In this document: piece after piece, positions 1-5,452 of the stretch
How positions within the stretch are numbered: position 1 is the first letter of the stretch
How the letters are laid out: the number at the start of each line of letters is the position of its first letter
Source of the DNA: Bacteroidota bacterium
GTDB lineage: Bacteria; Bacteroidota; Bacteroidia; Flavobacteriales; Crocinitomicaceae
DNA length: 6,518 bases
Assembly: GCA_029558435.1 (NCBI GenBank)
Contig: JAKQEZ010000544.1
Location: 1-6,518, forward strand
Direction of reading: 5' to 3'
Notes under the pieces: model-generated
Told to the model about the DNA's origin: nothing
The model's input: only the letters and a program-made list of their open reading frames with translations
Database searches by the model: none
Translations under genes and position numbers: made by a program

Positions 1-111
1 CTAAATAACATGATAACAGCCTTAATATCTTATCAGACTTTTGAAAAGAAACCTTCCATCAAAATATCTCATGAATTGGACAAAAATATGCCTATTCTTA
101 TCGCTGCTTAA
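1..111 (+). CDS. 3' end of an unidentified plus-strand gene
   Basis: Frame 1 is open from the first base of the window and ends at TAA 109-111, giving a 36-residue C-terminal tail that ends KNMPILIAA. The tail mixes charged and hydrophobic residues and reads like the end of a soluble protein, but it is too short to assign to a family. It is the only coding-looking sequence left of E1 and runs toward the minus-strand cassettes. This suggests it belongs to the chromosomal flank rather than to the cassette array. Bases 112-237 between it and E1 are AT-rich, with no ORF or clear hairpin that I can see. A chance open frame of this length in AT-rich DNA is possible. Confidence 0.45.
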   Translation, partial: LNNMITALISYQTFEKKPSIKISHELDKNMPILIAA

Positions 112-237
112 ACATTATTCACGTTCATTTAAGTTCTAAGATTTTGTTTTGCGATTCAAAATTCAGAAATAATACTTAATCAGTTTAATTTTAGTTACTC
201 AATTGTTGATTTTAAGTGACGAGTTGTTTTAAATTAG

Positions 238-369
238 CCACAACGAGCCGCGTATTGGCGATGGGCGGGAGTTTTAACACTGTCGCTCAATCGAAGAACA
301 GAAGCTGAACTTTGCACTTCAGTTGATACGAAGCCGTTCAGCCCGCCTATTGCCAATACGATGTTAGTG
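238..369 (-). repeat. attC-like element E1 (132 bp)
   Basis: This is an imperfect palindrome. The left arm 251-269 (CGTATTGGCGATGGGCGGG) is complementary to the right arm 342-360, with two positions that become G-T pairs. Read on the minus strand it starts CACTAACATCG and ends CGTTGTGG, giving the AAC...GTT ends of an integron attC site. It lies downstream of the peptidase gene and supplies that gene's stop codon. Its 116-bp core (251-366) differs from E3 (2890-3005) at only four positions. The outer core is the odd one of the set: the other four elements read TAACG at the left end on the plus strand, while this one reads ACAACG. That may mark the end of the array or a degraded site. Confidence 0.75.
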
Positions 370-1520
370 GCAGTTTTATTTGTTTTCGTAATTCTTCGTT
401 AATGTTTTCTTTTGTCAAACCTACAGTTTTTAATGTTGTCCATAGTTCACTTTCGGACTTTATCAACCCCATTAGCTTCTCTTTTCCGTAAATCCTTAAT
501 GTTCTTTCTAAAATTAAAGCAGAAGTCAGATATGAAATTGAGGTTTCGTTTTCAAAATAATTTCTTTCGTATATGTCCATATGTGTCGCAAAATTGTAAC
601 CTTTATTTTCATTTAGGAATTTGTCGAGTTTTTTTCTGTGCCATTCATAGTTGTATTTTCCACTCCCTGCAATATATGTTGCAATTCCTTCGTTAATAAA
701 TATGTCAATTTTAGGGAAAAGGTTATTTGCATAAATATGAACTATTTCGTGTGTGTAAATTTCAGAATTATTCCCCGAAAAAATGATGTTTCCATAATCT
801 GCAAGCCCTCCAGTTTTATCAACATACATCATTGGATTGTAGTCAAAGCCTTTTATTTCAAAAAGTTCTTTTGGGTTTACACAAGAATAATAGGTGATTT
901 CTAACGGTTCACATTGAAAGAATTTACAAATCTTTTCGATGTCATTTTTTTGTTCGTTGATTTCTATTTCGTTGATGGTTTTATAAGGCGATATTTTGTA
1001 GGTTAAGCTTCCATTTTTAATTGTTTTCCATTTTTCAGTTGATAAGTCTAAATATCTACTAAACAAAACTTTATCCTGATTAACATTTGCAACAAGATTG
1101 TAAATAGATTTCAACTGATTTTCTTGTGTTTCTGCGTTATGCCCGATGAAAGCTAATTTTACTATTTTTTGATTTGGTTTTTCTGTTGGAATAATTTCCA
1201 TTAATGTTGGCTGATAAAAATTTTTTCCAAACTTTGAATTCTCAATATTGTAAATGTCAAAATATGGATAAATATATTTTTGAAAGTCTGACACAACCCA
1301 ATATTTGTTTTCTGTTAATGAAGAATTTTTGGTTTTCAGAAATTTAATCAAAGTTTCAATAATTATATGATTGGTTTTGTCGGTATCGTTAATAATAGGC
1401 GAAACAGTCAGCACAAAATTATCTTGCTTTGTTTCTTGTCCGTTACAAGCCAAAGTCAAAAAAGTCGTTAATATGAGTAAAATTTGTTTCATTGTTCGGT
1501 ACTCGAAAAATTGCCACTAA
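244..1520 (-). mobile_element. Cassette 1: lipoprotein peptidase gene plus E1
   Basis: This is a predicted integron-type cassette of about 1.28 kb holding one gene and its downstream attC-like element. Its limits are set by analogy with cleavage between G and TT of the core site. The ends of the unit are perfectly complementary over 10 bp: GTTAGTGGCA at 363-372 and TGCCACTAAC at 1512-1521. Complementarity between a cassette's first bases and its own inverse core is a known property of integron cassettes. The coding sequence starts 20 nt after the left core as read on the minus strand and has no obvious promoter of its own. The exact cut point is inferred. Confidence 0.6.
347..1492 (-). CDS. 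Putative lipoprotein zinc metallopeptidase (HExxH)
   Basis: This is a 381-residue protein. It starts with a lipoprotein signal (MKQILLILTTFLTLAC, lipidated Cys16), so it is probably anchored in the cell envelope. A helix with H248-E249-I-V-H252 is followed by N267-E268-G-I-A-T-Y. HExxH plus a downstream NExxA-type glutamate is the zinc site of gluzincin peptidases (clan MA); the substrate is unknown. The N-terminal 200 residues match no domain I recognise. The ATG at 1492 is favoured because it begins a complete signal peptide. The gene begins 20 nt inside the cassette. Its last eight sense codons and TAG (347-349) lie in E1, so the C-terminus LPLTSYWQ is encoded by the recombination site. 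Metalloenzyme call fairly firm; activity inferred. Confidence 0.82.
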   Translation of the reverse strand: MKQILLILTTFLTLACNGQETKQDNFVLTVSPIINDTDKTNHIIIETLIKFLKTKNSSLTENKYWVVSDFQKYIYPYFDIYNIENSKFGKNFYQPTLMEIIPTEKPNQKIVKLAFIGHNAETQENQLKSIYNLVANVNQDKVLFSRYLDLSTEKWKTIKNGSLTYKISPYKTINEIEINEQKNDIEKICKFFQCEPLEITYYSCVNPKELFEIKGFDYNPMMYVDKTGGLADYGNIIFSGNNSEIYTHEIVHIYANNLFPKIDIFINEGIATYIAGSGKYNYEWHRKKLDKFLNENKGYNFATHMDIYERNYFENETSISYLTSALILERTLRIYGKEKLMGLIKSESELWTTLKTVGLTKENINEELRKQIKLPLTSYWQ

Positions 1521-1645
1521 CGTTTTGGGTATTGCCGAAGGCGGGGTTTTTAGCACAAAAGTTGAATCGAAGAACGAATGTTGAATCTAGCACAAATGTC
1601 CAACCGAAGCCGTTCAGCCCCGCTTTTGGCAATACCTTGTTAGCT
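1515..1645 (-). repeat. attC-like element E2 (131 bp)
   Basis: This palindrome has arms 1528-1546 (GGTATTGCCGAAGGCGGGG) and 1618-1636, paired over 19 positions with two G-T wobbles at the same places as in E1. The arm sequence differs from E1, yet pairing is kept. The outer ends are CACTAACG on the left and TGTTAGCT on the right; on the minus strand this is TAACA...CGTTA as in attC sites. The centre carries AGCACAAA twice (1552-1559 and 1589-1596), 37 bp apart. E4 has the same pair at the same spacing. The segment next to the right arm (GAAGCCGTTCAG) is shared with E1 and E3. E2 lies downstream of the metallophosphatase gene and upstream of the peptidase gene. Confidence 0.78.
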
Positions 1646-2882
1646 GACGTATTTTTTTAGAGTTTTGTTTTTGTTCCCTTTCCATCGAGTTTGTATTCAA
1701 CTCCGTTTTCAATTAATAATCCTTTCGTTTTTTCAGAATTTTTTTCTTTTCCGTGTTTTACATCTGTGTTTATTGTCTTTCCGTTAAATTCTTTTGTTAT
1801 GTCCTCCATAACTGAATGTCCGAAAACAATCTTGTCCGCTTGATAAAAATTCAACACTTCTTTGAGTTCGTTCTCTTTAATTTTGTCGTAATATTTGTAG
1901 TCTTGTGCAAGACCACGATACCAATAAATTCCTTTTCTTCCTGTTATAAAATTCTCCACTTTGTTGTTTTCATCTTCATCGTAAAGGTTTTTGTCCCAAT
2001 TATTTCTTGCGATTTGATTAATGTCAGAAAGTGAAACGTTGTATTTTATAATCTCTGGACTTATGCCAGCGTGAACAAATATATAGTTTCCTATTTTTTC
2101 AATTATATTTTTAGAACGCAACCATTTTCCTAATTCTGTTTTGTCTGAATACAAAAATTGAGTTGCGACTTTCAAACTGTCATTTTTACTGATTAGTTGT
2201 GCTACACGTTTATATTTTTTGTTAGCATAATGGGCGTTGCCCTGAAAGTTCATAATTTCGTGATTTCCCAAAATATAATGTACTTTTCCATTTGACTTAG
2301 TAGCTTCTTGTTCAAGTTTATAAATGAGCCACAAAACTTGCGTTACATTTTCGCCTCTGTCCACAAAATCCCCGTTTAAGAGTAAATGTCCGTTGCCAAA
2401 AGTCCAATTAAAGTTTTTATCAATTACTCCATTGTTGATAAGGAAACTTGAAAAGCCGTCAAAATTTCCTTCAATGTCAGAAATGACAATCAGCTTTTCA
2501 GGTAATTCATAAAAATCGGGTTCGGAAATTATGCTGTCTTTGAGTTGAAATTCAAATTGATCATTGTCTGAATTGTCGACTTTTACTTTAAATTTTTCTT
2601 TTCTGTCGATATTCTTATTTAGTAATACATTTTCATTTGTTACTTCGTAAAGTTGGTTACCAATTATATATGGTCCGTCTATTCCATTAAGATTAAAAGT
2701 TTTCTTTTCCCAAATTAGAAAATTTCCTTTTTCTTCGTCAAATCCAAGAATAGTTTTTTGAGGTGTGTTTATACTACCGTCAGTAAATCTTACAAGAATT
2801 ACAGCGGTCAGAATTAAAAGGATTATAATTCCCAAAAGCCATTTTAATATTTTATGTACGGTCTTCATAATATGTCAGCTAA
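1521..2882 (-). mobile_element. Cassette 2: metallophosphatase gene plus E2
   Basis: This is a predicted integron-type cassette of about 1.36 kb with one gene and element E2 downstream of it. The unit ends are complementary over 10 bp: GTTAGCTGAC at 1639-1648 and GTCAGCTAAC at 2874-2883. This end sequence is not used by any other unit here. The leader between the core and the start codon is only about 14 nt, leaving no space for a promoter inside the cassette. The cut position is inferred from the integron model. Confidence 0.6.
1657..2868 (-). CDS. Membrane-anchored calcineurin-like metallophosphatase
   Basis: This is a 403-residue protein. Residues 8-27 (LKWLLGIIILLILTAVILVR) form one N-terminal membrane anchor. 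The phosphoesterase core carries the family motifs in order: D131-I-E133-G134-N135, G166-D167-F-V-D170-R171-G, G201-N202-H203-E204, H266-A-G and G350-H351, with D369 and H372 further on. These are the metal ligands and catalytic residues of the PPP-like calcineurin superfamily. The first motif usually reads D-x-H; here the His position is Glu133, which may change one metal site. A phosphoprotein or nucleotide phosphatase role is possible, but the substrate cannot be read from sequence. The ATG lies about 14 nt after the cassette core and has no Shine-Dalgarno sequence, so expression must come from upstream. Enzyme-family call is strong. Confidence 0.88.
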   Translation of the reverse strand: MKTVHKILKWLLGIIILLILTAVILVRFTDGSINTPQKTILGFDEEKGNFLIWEKKTFNLNGIDGPYIIGNQLYEVTNENVLLNKNIDRKEKFKVKVDNSDNDQFEFQLKDSIISEPDFYELPEKLIVISDIEGNFDGFSSFLINNGVIDKNFNWTFGNGHLLLNGDFVDRGENVTQVLWLIYKLEQEATKSNGKVHYILGNHEIMNFQGNAHYANKKYKRVAQLISKNDSLKVATQFLYSDKTELGKWLRSKNIIEKIGNYIFVHAGISPEIIKYNVSLSDINQIARNNWDKNLYDEDENNKVENFITGRKGIYWYRGLAQDYKYYDKIKENELKEVLNFYQADKIVFGHSVMEDITKEFNGKTINTDVKHGKEKNSEKTKGLLIENGVEYKLDGKGTKTKL

Positions 2883-3008
2883 CGGGAAACGTATTGGCGA
2901 TGGGCGGGAGTTTTAGTACTGTCGCTCAATCGAAGCACAGAAGCTGAACCTTGCACTTCAGTTGATACGAAGCCGTTCAGCCCGCCTATTGCCAATACGA
3001 TGTTATGT
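2877..3008 (-). repeat. attC-like element E3 (132 bp)
   Basis: This palindrome has arms 2890-2908 and 2981-2999, identical to those of E1. Bases 2890-3005 match E1 bases 251-366 at 112 of 116 positions by eye. The outer parts differ from E1: GCTAACGGGAAA on the left and TGTTATGT on the right. On the minus strand it reads ATAACATCG...CCCGTTAG, as in attC. It lies downstream of the Dph6-like gene and directly upstream of the metallophosphatase gene. E1 and E3 lie in the same orientation, so recombination between them would remove cassettes 1 and 2 in one step. Confidence 0.77.
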
Positions 3009-3763
3009 GTTCGGTTTTCTTTTTTCACGCTGTTATGTCTGCTTGCCAATATTCAAAAGTTTTTGTTTGTCCGTTGTCTAACCCAATGTCGTAAGAGATT
3101 TTGTTAGCTTGTAAAATTGTAAAGTCAATGTCTTTTTTGAATAAACCACCTGCGTAGGACAATGTATGATATTCTCCGTTTTCTCCGCAAATGTCTATGT
3201 CGTCAGGAAATGAGTTTACAGTCTTTTGGTCTAAATCTTTTCCAATAAATGTCTGGTCTAATTTGTCTGCTTGAGTAACAATAATTTTTGTCTTAATTCC
3301 CGATTTTAGAAAGTCGTCAATAATTTCGGCAGATGATTTGTCCCATAATGGTTCTACAACTTCAATTCCTAACGGGTTGAGTTTACTTTCTCTGCGTGTC
3401 CTTACGTCCGCTAAAAAAATGTCGCCAAATATGAAATGAGTTACACCTTGTTTTTTGAAGTGGTCAATCGTTTCACGCATTTTTTCGTCATAATTTTTCA
3501 AGTCTTTTGCAAACAAAACGGTGTAAAGCGGAATACCAATGCTGTCAGCTTGTTTTGATAGTATTTCAACAGGAATAGAATGAATGGAAGATGTCAATGT
3601 TTCTTCATTGATTGTCGTCAGCAATGAAACAACGTCAAACTGATTGTCTTGCAAAACTGTTTGAAGTGCAAATGCAGAGTCTTTTCCACCGCTCCAATTA
3701 AATACTGCTTTTTTTCTTTCGTTCATTCTGTTGGTTTAAGGGTCGCACTAAACTGACACATAA
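2883..3763 (-). mobile_element. Cassette 3: Dph6-like gene plus E3
   Basis: This is the smallest complete cassette, about 0.88 kb, with one gene followed by E3. The unit ends are complementary over 9 bp: GTTATGTGT at 3002-3010 and ACACATAAC at 3756-3764. A 38-bp leader separates the core from the start codon. Boundaries follow the integron cleavage rule and are inferred. Confidence 0.6.
3025..3726 (-). CDS. Dph6/DUF71-type ATP-dependent ligase (PP-loop)
   Basis: This is a 233-residue protein of the diphthine-ammonia ligase (Dph6, ATP_bind_4) family. The N-terminal PP-loop S12-G-G-K-D-S17 binds ATP in adenine-nucleotide alpha-hydrolase folds. Further hallmarks are F100-G-D102 with R109, P126-L-W128 and the C-terminal E182-N-G-E185-Y-H-T188, close to the family's GEGGEYHT signature. 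Length is normal for the single-domain bacterial form. Eukaryotic and archaeal Dph6 amidates diphthine on EF2, but bacteria have no diphthamide. The substrate here is therefore unknown; a small-molecule amidation is likely. Aspartate is encoded 23 times by GAC and once by GAT, odd for AT-rich DNA. It is the sole gene of cassette 3, behind a possible promoter in E4. Confidence 0.88.
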   Translation of the reverse strand: MNERKKAVFNWSGGKDSAFALQTVLQDNQFDVVSLLTTINEETLTSSIHSIPVEILSKQADSIGIPLYTVLFAKDLKNYDEKMRETIDHFKKQGVTHFIFGDIFLADVRTRRESKLNPLGIEVVEPLWDKSSAEIIDDFLKSGIKTKIIVTQADKLDQTFIGKDLDQKTVNSFPDDIDICGENGEYHTLSYAGGLFKKDIDFTILQANKISYDIGLDNGQTKTFEYWQADITA

Positions 3764-3889
3764 CGGTTCGCGGCTTTGCGTTCGGGCGGGATTAGAAGCA
3801 CAAACTTTCAACCTTGCACCAAAGTTAATAAAAAGCACAAATGTTCAATTTACCACGTCACCCCGCCTGACGCAAAACCGCTGTTAGGT
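3758..3889 (-). repeat. attC-like element E4 (132 bp)
   Basis: This palindrome has a left arm at 3770-3790 (21 nt) that pairs with a right arm at 3862-3881 (20 nt). One base is left over, like the extrahelical bases of folded attC sites. The outer ends are ACATAACGG and CTGTTAGGT; on the minus strand this reads CTAACAGCG...ACCGTTAT. The right core's complement ACCTAAC fits RYYYAAC exactly. The centre has AGCACAAA at 3797-3804 and 3834-3841 with the same 37-bp spacing as in E2. It lies downstream of the ars operon and upstream of the Dph6-like gene. Confidence 0.78.
3820..3848 (-). promoter_or_regulatory. Possible promoter inside E4 for the Dph6-like gene
   Basis: On the minus strand, TAACTTTG (3820-3827) is a full match to the Bacteroidota -7 consensus TAnnTTTG. 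TTG lies 18 bp upstream (3846-3848), near the usual 19-21 bp spacing. It points at the Dph6-like gene, whose ATG is about 94 bp away. If real, the attC element of one cassette would drive the next one. I find no equally good match in E2 or E3, so it is not a general property of the elements. Confidence 0.3.
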
Positions 3890-3909
3890 GCTGCCCTTTT
3901 TCTGTCGTG

Positions 3910-4329
3910 TTACAAGTTGTCCGTTACAAATTGTCTGCAATAGTCTTTGATTTGTTGTCTGACTTGTCTAAACTGTTCTTTAATTTCTTCTTCTGTTCCT
4001 GTCGCTTTTGCAGGGTCGGGAAAGTTTTGATGAAACTTTTTTGCTTTGGTCGGGAAGAATGGACAACGTTCTTTTGCGTTGTCGCAAACTGTAATTACAA
4101 AGTCAAAATCAATGTCGTAATATTCGTCAATGTTGTTTGAAGTGTGATTTGAAATGTCAATGCCGTCTTCTTGCATTGTTGCAATAGCTTTTGGATTTAC
4201 TCCGTGAGTTTCCACGCCTGCACTGTAAATGTCAGCTTTATTGTCTGCGAAGTGTCGTAAGTAGCCTTCGGCTATTTGGCTTCTACAACTGTTTCCTGTG
4301 CAAAGCACTAATATTTTTTTCTTGTCCAT
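3910..4329 (-). CDS. arsC: Arsenate reductase, thioredoxin-coupled LMW-phosphatase type
   Basis: This 139-residue protein of the low-molecular-weight tyrosine phosphatase fold reduces arsenate to arsenite in the cytoplasm. The P-loop C10-T-G-N-S-C15-R-S holds the nucleophile. C82 and C89 (ITVCDNAKERCPFF) are the other two redox cysteines of the cascade, at the same numbers as in the Staphylococcus pI258 enzyme. D105 in FPDPA is the general acid. This set marks the thioredoxin-dependent class, not the glutaredoxin-dependent one. The ATG is 3 nt after the stop of the small membrane gene. It is the last gene of the operon; E4 follows where an efflux gene would often sit, so arsenite export must be encoded elsewhere. 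Identification is secure. Confidence 0.95.
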   Translation of the reverse strand: MDKKKILVLCTGNSCRSQIAEGYLRHFADNKADIYSAGVETHGVNPKAIATMQEDGIDISNHTSNNIDEYYDIDFDFVITVCDNAKERCPFFPTKAKKFHQNFPDPAKATGTEEEIKEQFRQVRQQIKDYCRQFVTDNL

Positions 4330-4332
4330 AGT

Positions 4333-4458
4333 CTAAACGAATAGCCAAATGATATTGATAATACAAAACTTCGGGTCAAAACCGAAAATGAGTTGCAACA
4401 CAATTACAGATGTTGTGATGATAATTGGTTTCTTGTATTTGATTATTTTTTCTTTCAT
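4333..4458 (-). CDS. 41-residue small membrane protein in the ars operon
   Basis: The ORF starts at an ATG one base after the DUF6428 stop codon and ends at TAG, 3 nt before the arsC ATG, so it fills the gap between the two genes exactly. The protein starts with a basic stretch (MKEKIIKYKK). A hydrophobic segment follows at about residues 11-26, then FGFDPK, then a second hydrophobic run to the end (FCIINIIWLFV). It looks like a small inner-membrane protein, possibly a hairpin. The spacing on both sides is that of a translationally coupled operon gene. A longer frame from 4560 would overlap the DUF6428 gene by about 100 bp and is less likely. No known family is assigned; a role in arsenic handling is inferred from position only. 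Confidence 0.68.
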   Translation of the reverse strand: MKEKIIKYKKPIIITTSVIVLQLIFGFDPKFCIINIIWLFV

Positions 4459-4459
4459 T

Positions 4460-4933
4460 TTAGCAACAACCCGCATTTGGCGAACAGCAAGAAGTTTGAG
4501 CCGTTTGCAATTCCGACAATTTGATTTTTTGTTTTTCTTGCGGTATTCCGCATTTATCACTTGCCAAACAAGCCGTTGTTTTGCTTTTCAGAATAAAATT
4601 TGTTCCGTCAAACGCTAACGCATATTTTCCAATCGTGTCGCTTTGATATTCTACTTCAATTTCGGCATCTTCAATGCCTAATTGCTTTTCGGAAAGTTCA
4701 ATGATATGTAGCAACTTCGTTGGTTTCAAACGATGGTCGTAGTCGTCTGCGTTCCATAACTGAAAATTAACTGTCTTTTCGTTTCGGATTGTTCCGCCAC
4801 AATCAATAAAGTTTTTTGTTACCATTCCAACTTCGGTAACGTGAAAATGTTCGGGAACAAAAGTTCCGTTTTCTAATCTGAACGCAACATTGTCTAATGT
4901 CGGCAAAAGTGTTTTGACTTGTGAAAGTTTCAT
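4460..4933 (-). CDS. DUF6428 family protein of the ars operon
   Basis: This 157-residue soluble protein resembles the DUF6428 proteins that accompany arsR and arsC in Bacteroidota. It has no signal peptide. A histidine pair occurs at H29 and H31 (VPEHFHVTEVG), with single cysteines at C45, C122 and C128. The tail is cysteine-rich, with C149-C150 and C156-C157 (TSCCSPNAGCC). Paired cysteines are suited to thiophilic ligands such as arsenite, so a role as an As(III)-binding or carrier protein is plausible but unproven. The gene starts 17 bp after the arsR stop; its own stop is followed one base later by the small membrane gene. The operon role is firm; the biochemical function is unknown. Confidence 0.85.
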   Translation of the reverse strand: MKLSQVKTLLPTLDNVAFRLENGTFVPEHFHVTEVGMVTKNFIDCGGTIRNEKTVNFQLWNADDYDHRLKPTKLLHIIELSEKQLGIEDAEIEVEYQSDTIGKYALAFDGTNFILKSKTTACLASDKCGIPQEKQKIKLSELQTAQTSCCSPNAGCC

Positions 4934-4950
4934 TTTTATTCGTTTTTAGT

Positions 4951-5283
4951 TTAACAACAGTTGTTTTTCTTGGTCGTGAGTTTGGTTGAAATATTGCCGA
5001 AATAGTTTTGCAGTTTTTCAATCGCTTTTTCGTCAATGCAGTAGCAAATGGCATTGCCTTCAATGTTTCCTTTTATCAGTCCTGCGTTTTTGAGTTCTTT
5101 CAAATGTTGCGAAACTGTCGGTTGTGCAAGTGGCAATTCGTTTACGATGTCGCCACAAATGCAAGTGTCCACTTTCATTAAATACTCAATGATTGCCACT
5201 CTTGCAGGATGTCCGATTGCTTTTGCAAGTGTCGCAATGGCGTTTTGTTTGTCTGTAAAATGGTCTGTTTTAGTCGCTCCCAT
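4951..5283 (-). CDS. arsR: ArsR/SmtB-family arsenic-responsive repressor
   Basis: This 110-residue winged-helix repressor heads the operon. The core includes A22-I-G-H-P-A-R28 at the start of the domain. C41-I-C43 lies in the helix that carries the ELCVCDL metal-binding motif in classic ArsR. The recognition helix is A53-Q-P-T-V-S-Q-H-L-K62, followed by a wing. Extra cysteines at C80, C82, C109 and C110 could complete an As(III) site. Arsenite binding should release it from the dyad over its own promoter, inducing the four genes together. The ATG at 5283 follows a 20-30 nt A-rich leader with no Shine-Dalgarno sequence. Family assignment is secure; arsenic as inducer follows from arsC downstream. 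Confidence 0.93.
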   Translation of the reverse strand: MGATKTDHFTDKQNAIATLAKAIGHPARVAIIEYLMKVDTCICGDIVNELPLAQPTVSQHLKELKNAGLIKGNIEGNAICYCIDEKAIEKLQNYFGNISTKLTTKKNNCC

Positions 5284-5305
5284 TGTCGTCTTATTTTATT
5301 TTCAG

Positions 5306-5341
5306 ATTGCAATATTACGATAAAGATTTGAAACAGTCAAA
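5306..5341 (-). promoter_or_regulatory. ars promoter with overlapping ArsR-type dyad
   Basis: On the minus strand, TTTG (5338-5341) is followed after 20 bp by TAATATTG (5310-5317). This matches the Bacteroidota promoter TTTG-N19-21-TAnnTTTG at 7 of 8 positions of the -7 box. Over the -7 box lies a dyad, ATCGTAATATTGCAAT (5306-5321), symmetric at 12 of 16 positions about AATATT. A repressor bound here would block RNA polymerase. The site is 23 bp upstream of the arsR ATG. Both elements are read directly from sequence; ArsR binding is inferred. Confidence 0.65.
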
Positions 5342-5452
5342 AGTTTCTACAAAAAAGTTTTTAAATCGTTGTCTTGTCGGGTGGTGGGTGGGCTTGGTCA
5401 GTCCGTTTTTCTGTCAGTCGGTTAATGTCTGCACGGTCGTCCGTAGGGTTGC

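Noticed and set aside
412..904. Two plus-strand open frames (94 and 88 residues) across the peptidase gene
   Set aside because: They overlap each other and lie antisense to a gene with a signal peptide and HExxH motif; their translations look random.
238..3889. CRISPR array, since similar repeats recur
   Set aside because: The repeats are about 130 bp, palindromic and separated by 0.9-1.7 kb of genes, not by short unique spacers.
238..3889. Insertion sequences or MITEs as the source of the palindromes
   Set aside because: There are no target-site duplications or transposase, and the complementary ends belong to the gene units rather than to each repeat.
3907..4140. Plus-strand frame of 77 residues opposite arsC
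   Set aside because: It is antisense to a gene with all catalytic residues intact; the Cys/Phe/Val-rich translation is typical of a shadow frame.
4803..5063. Minus-strand frame of 86 residues bridging arsR and the DUF6428 gene
   Set aside because: It overlaps both genes in another frame, while each of those has clear family features.
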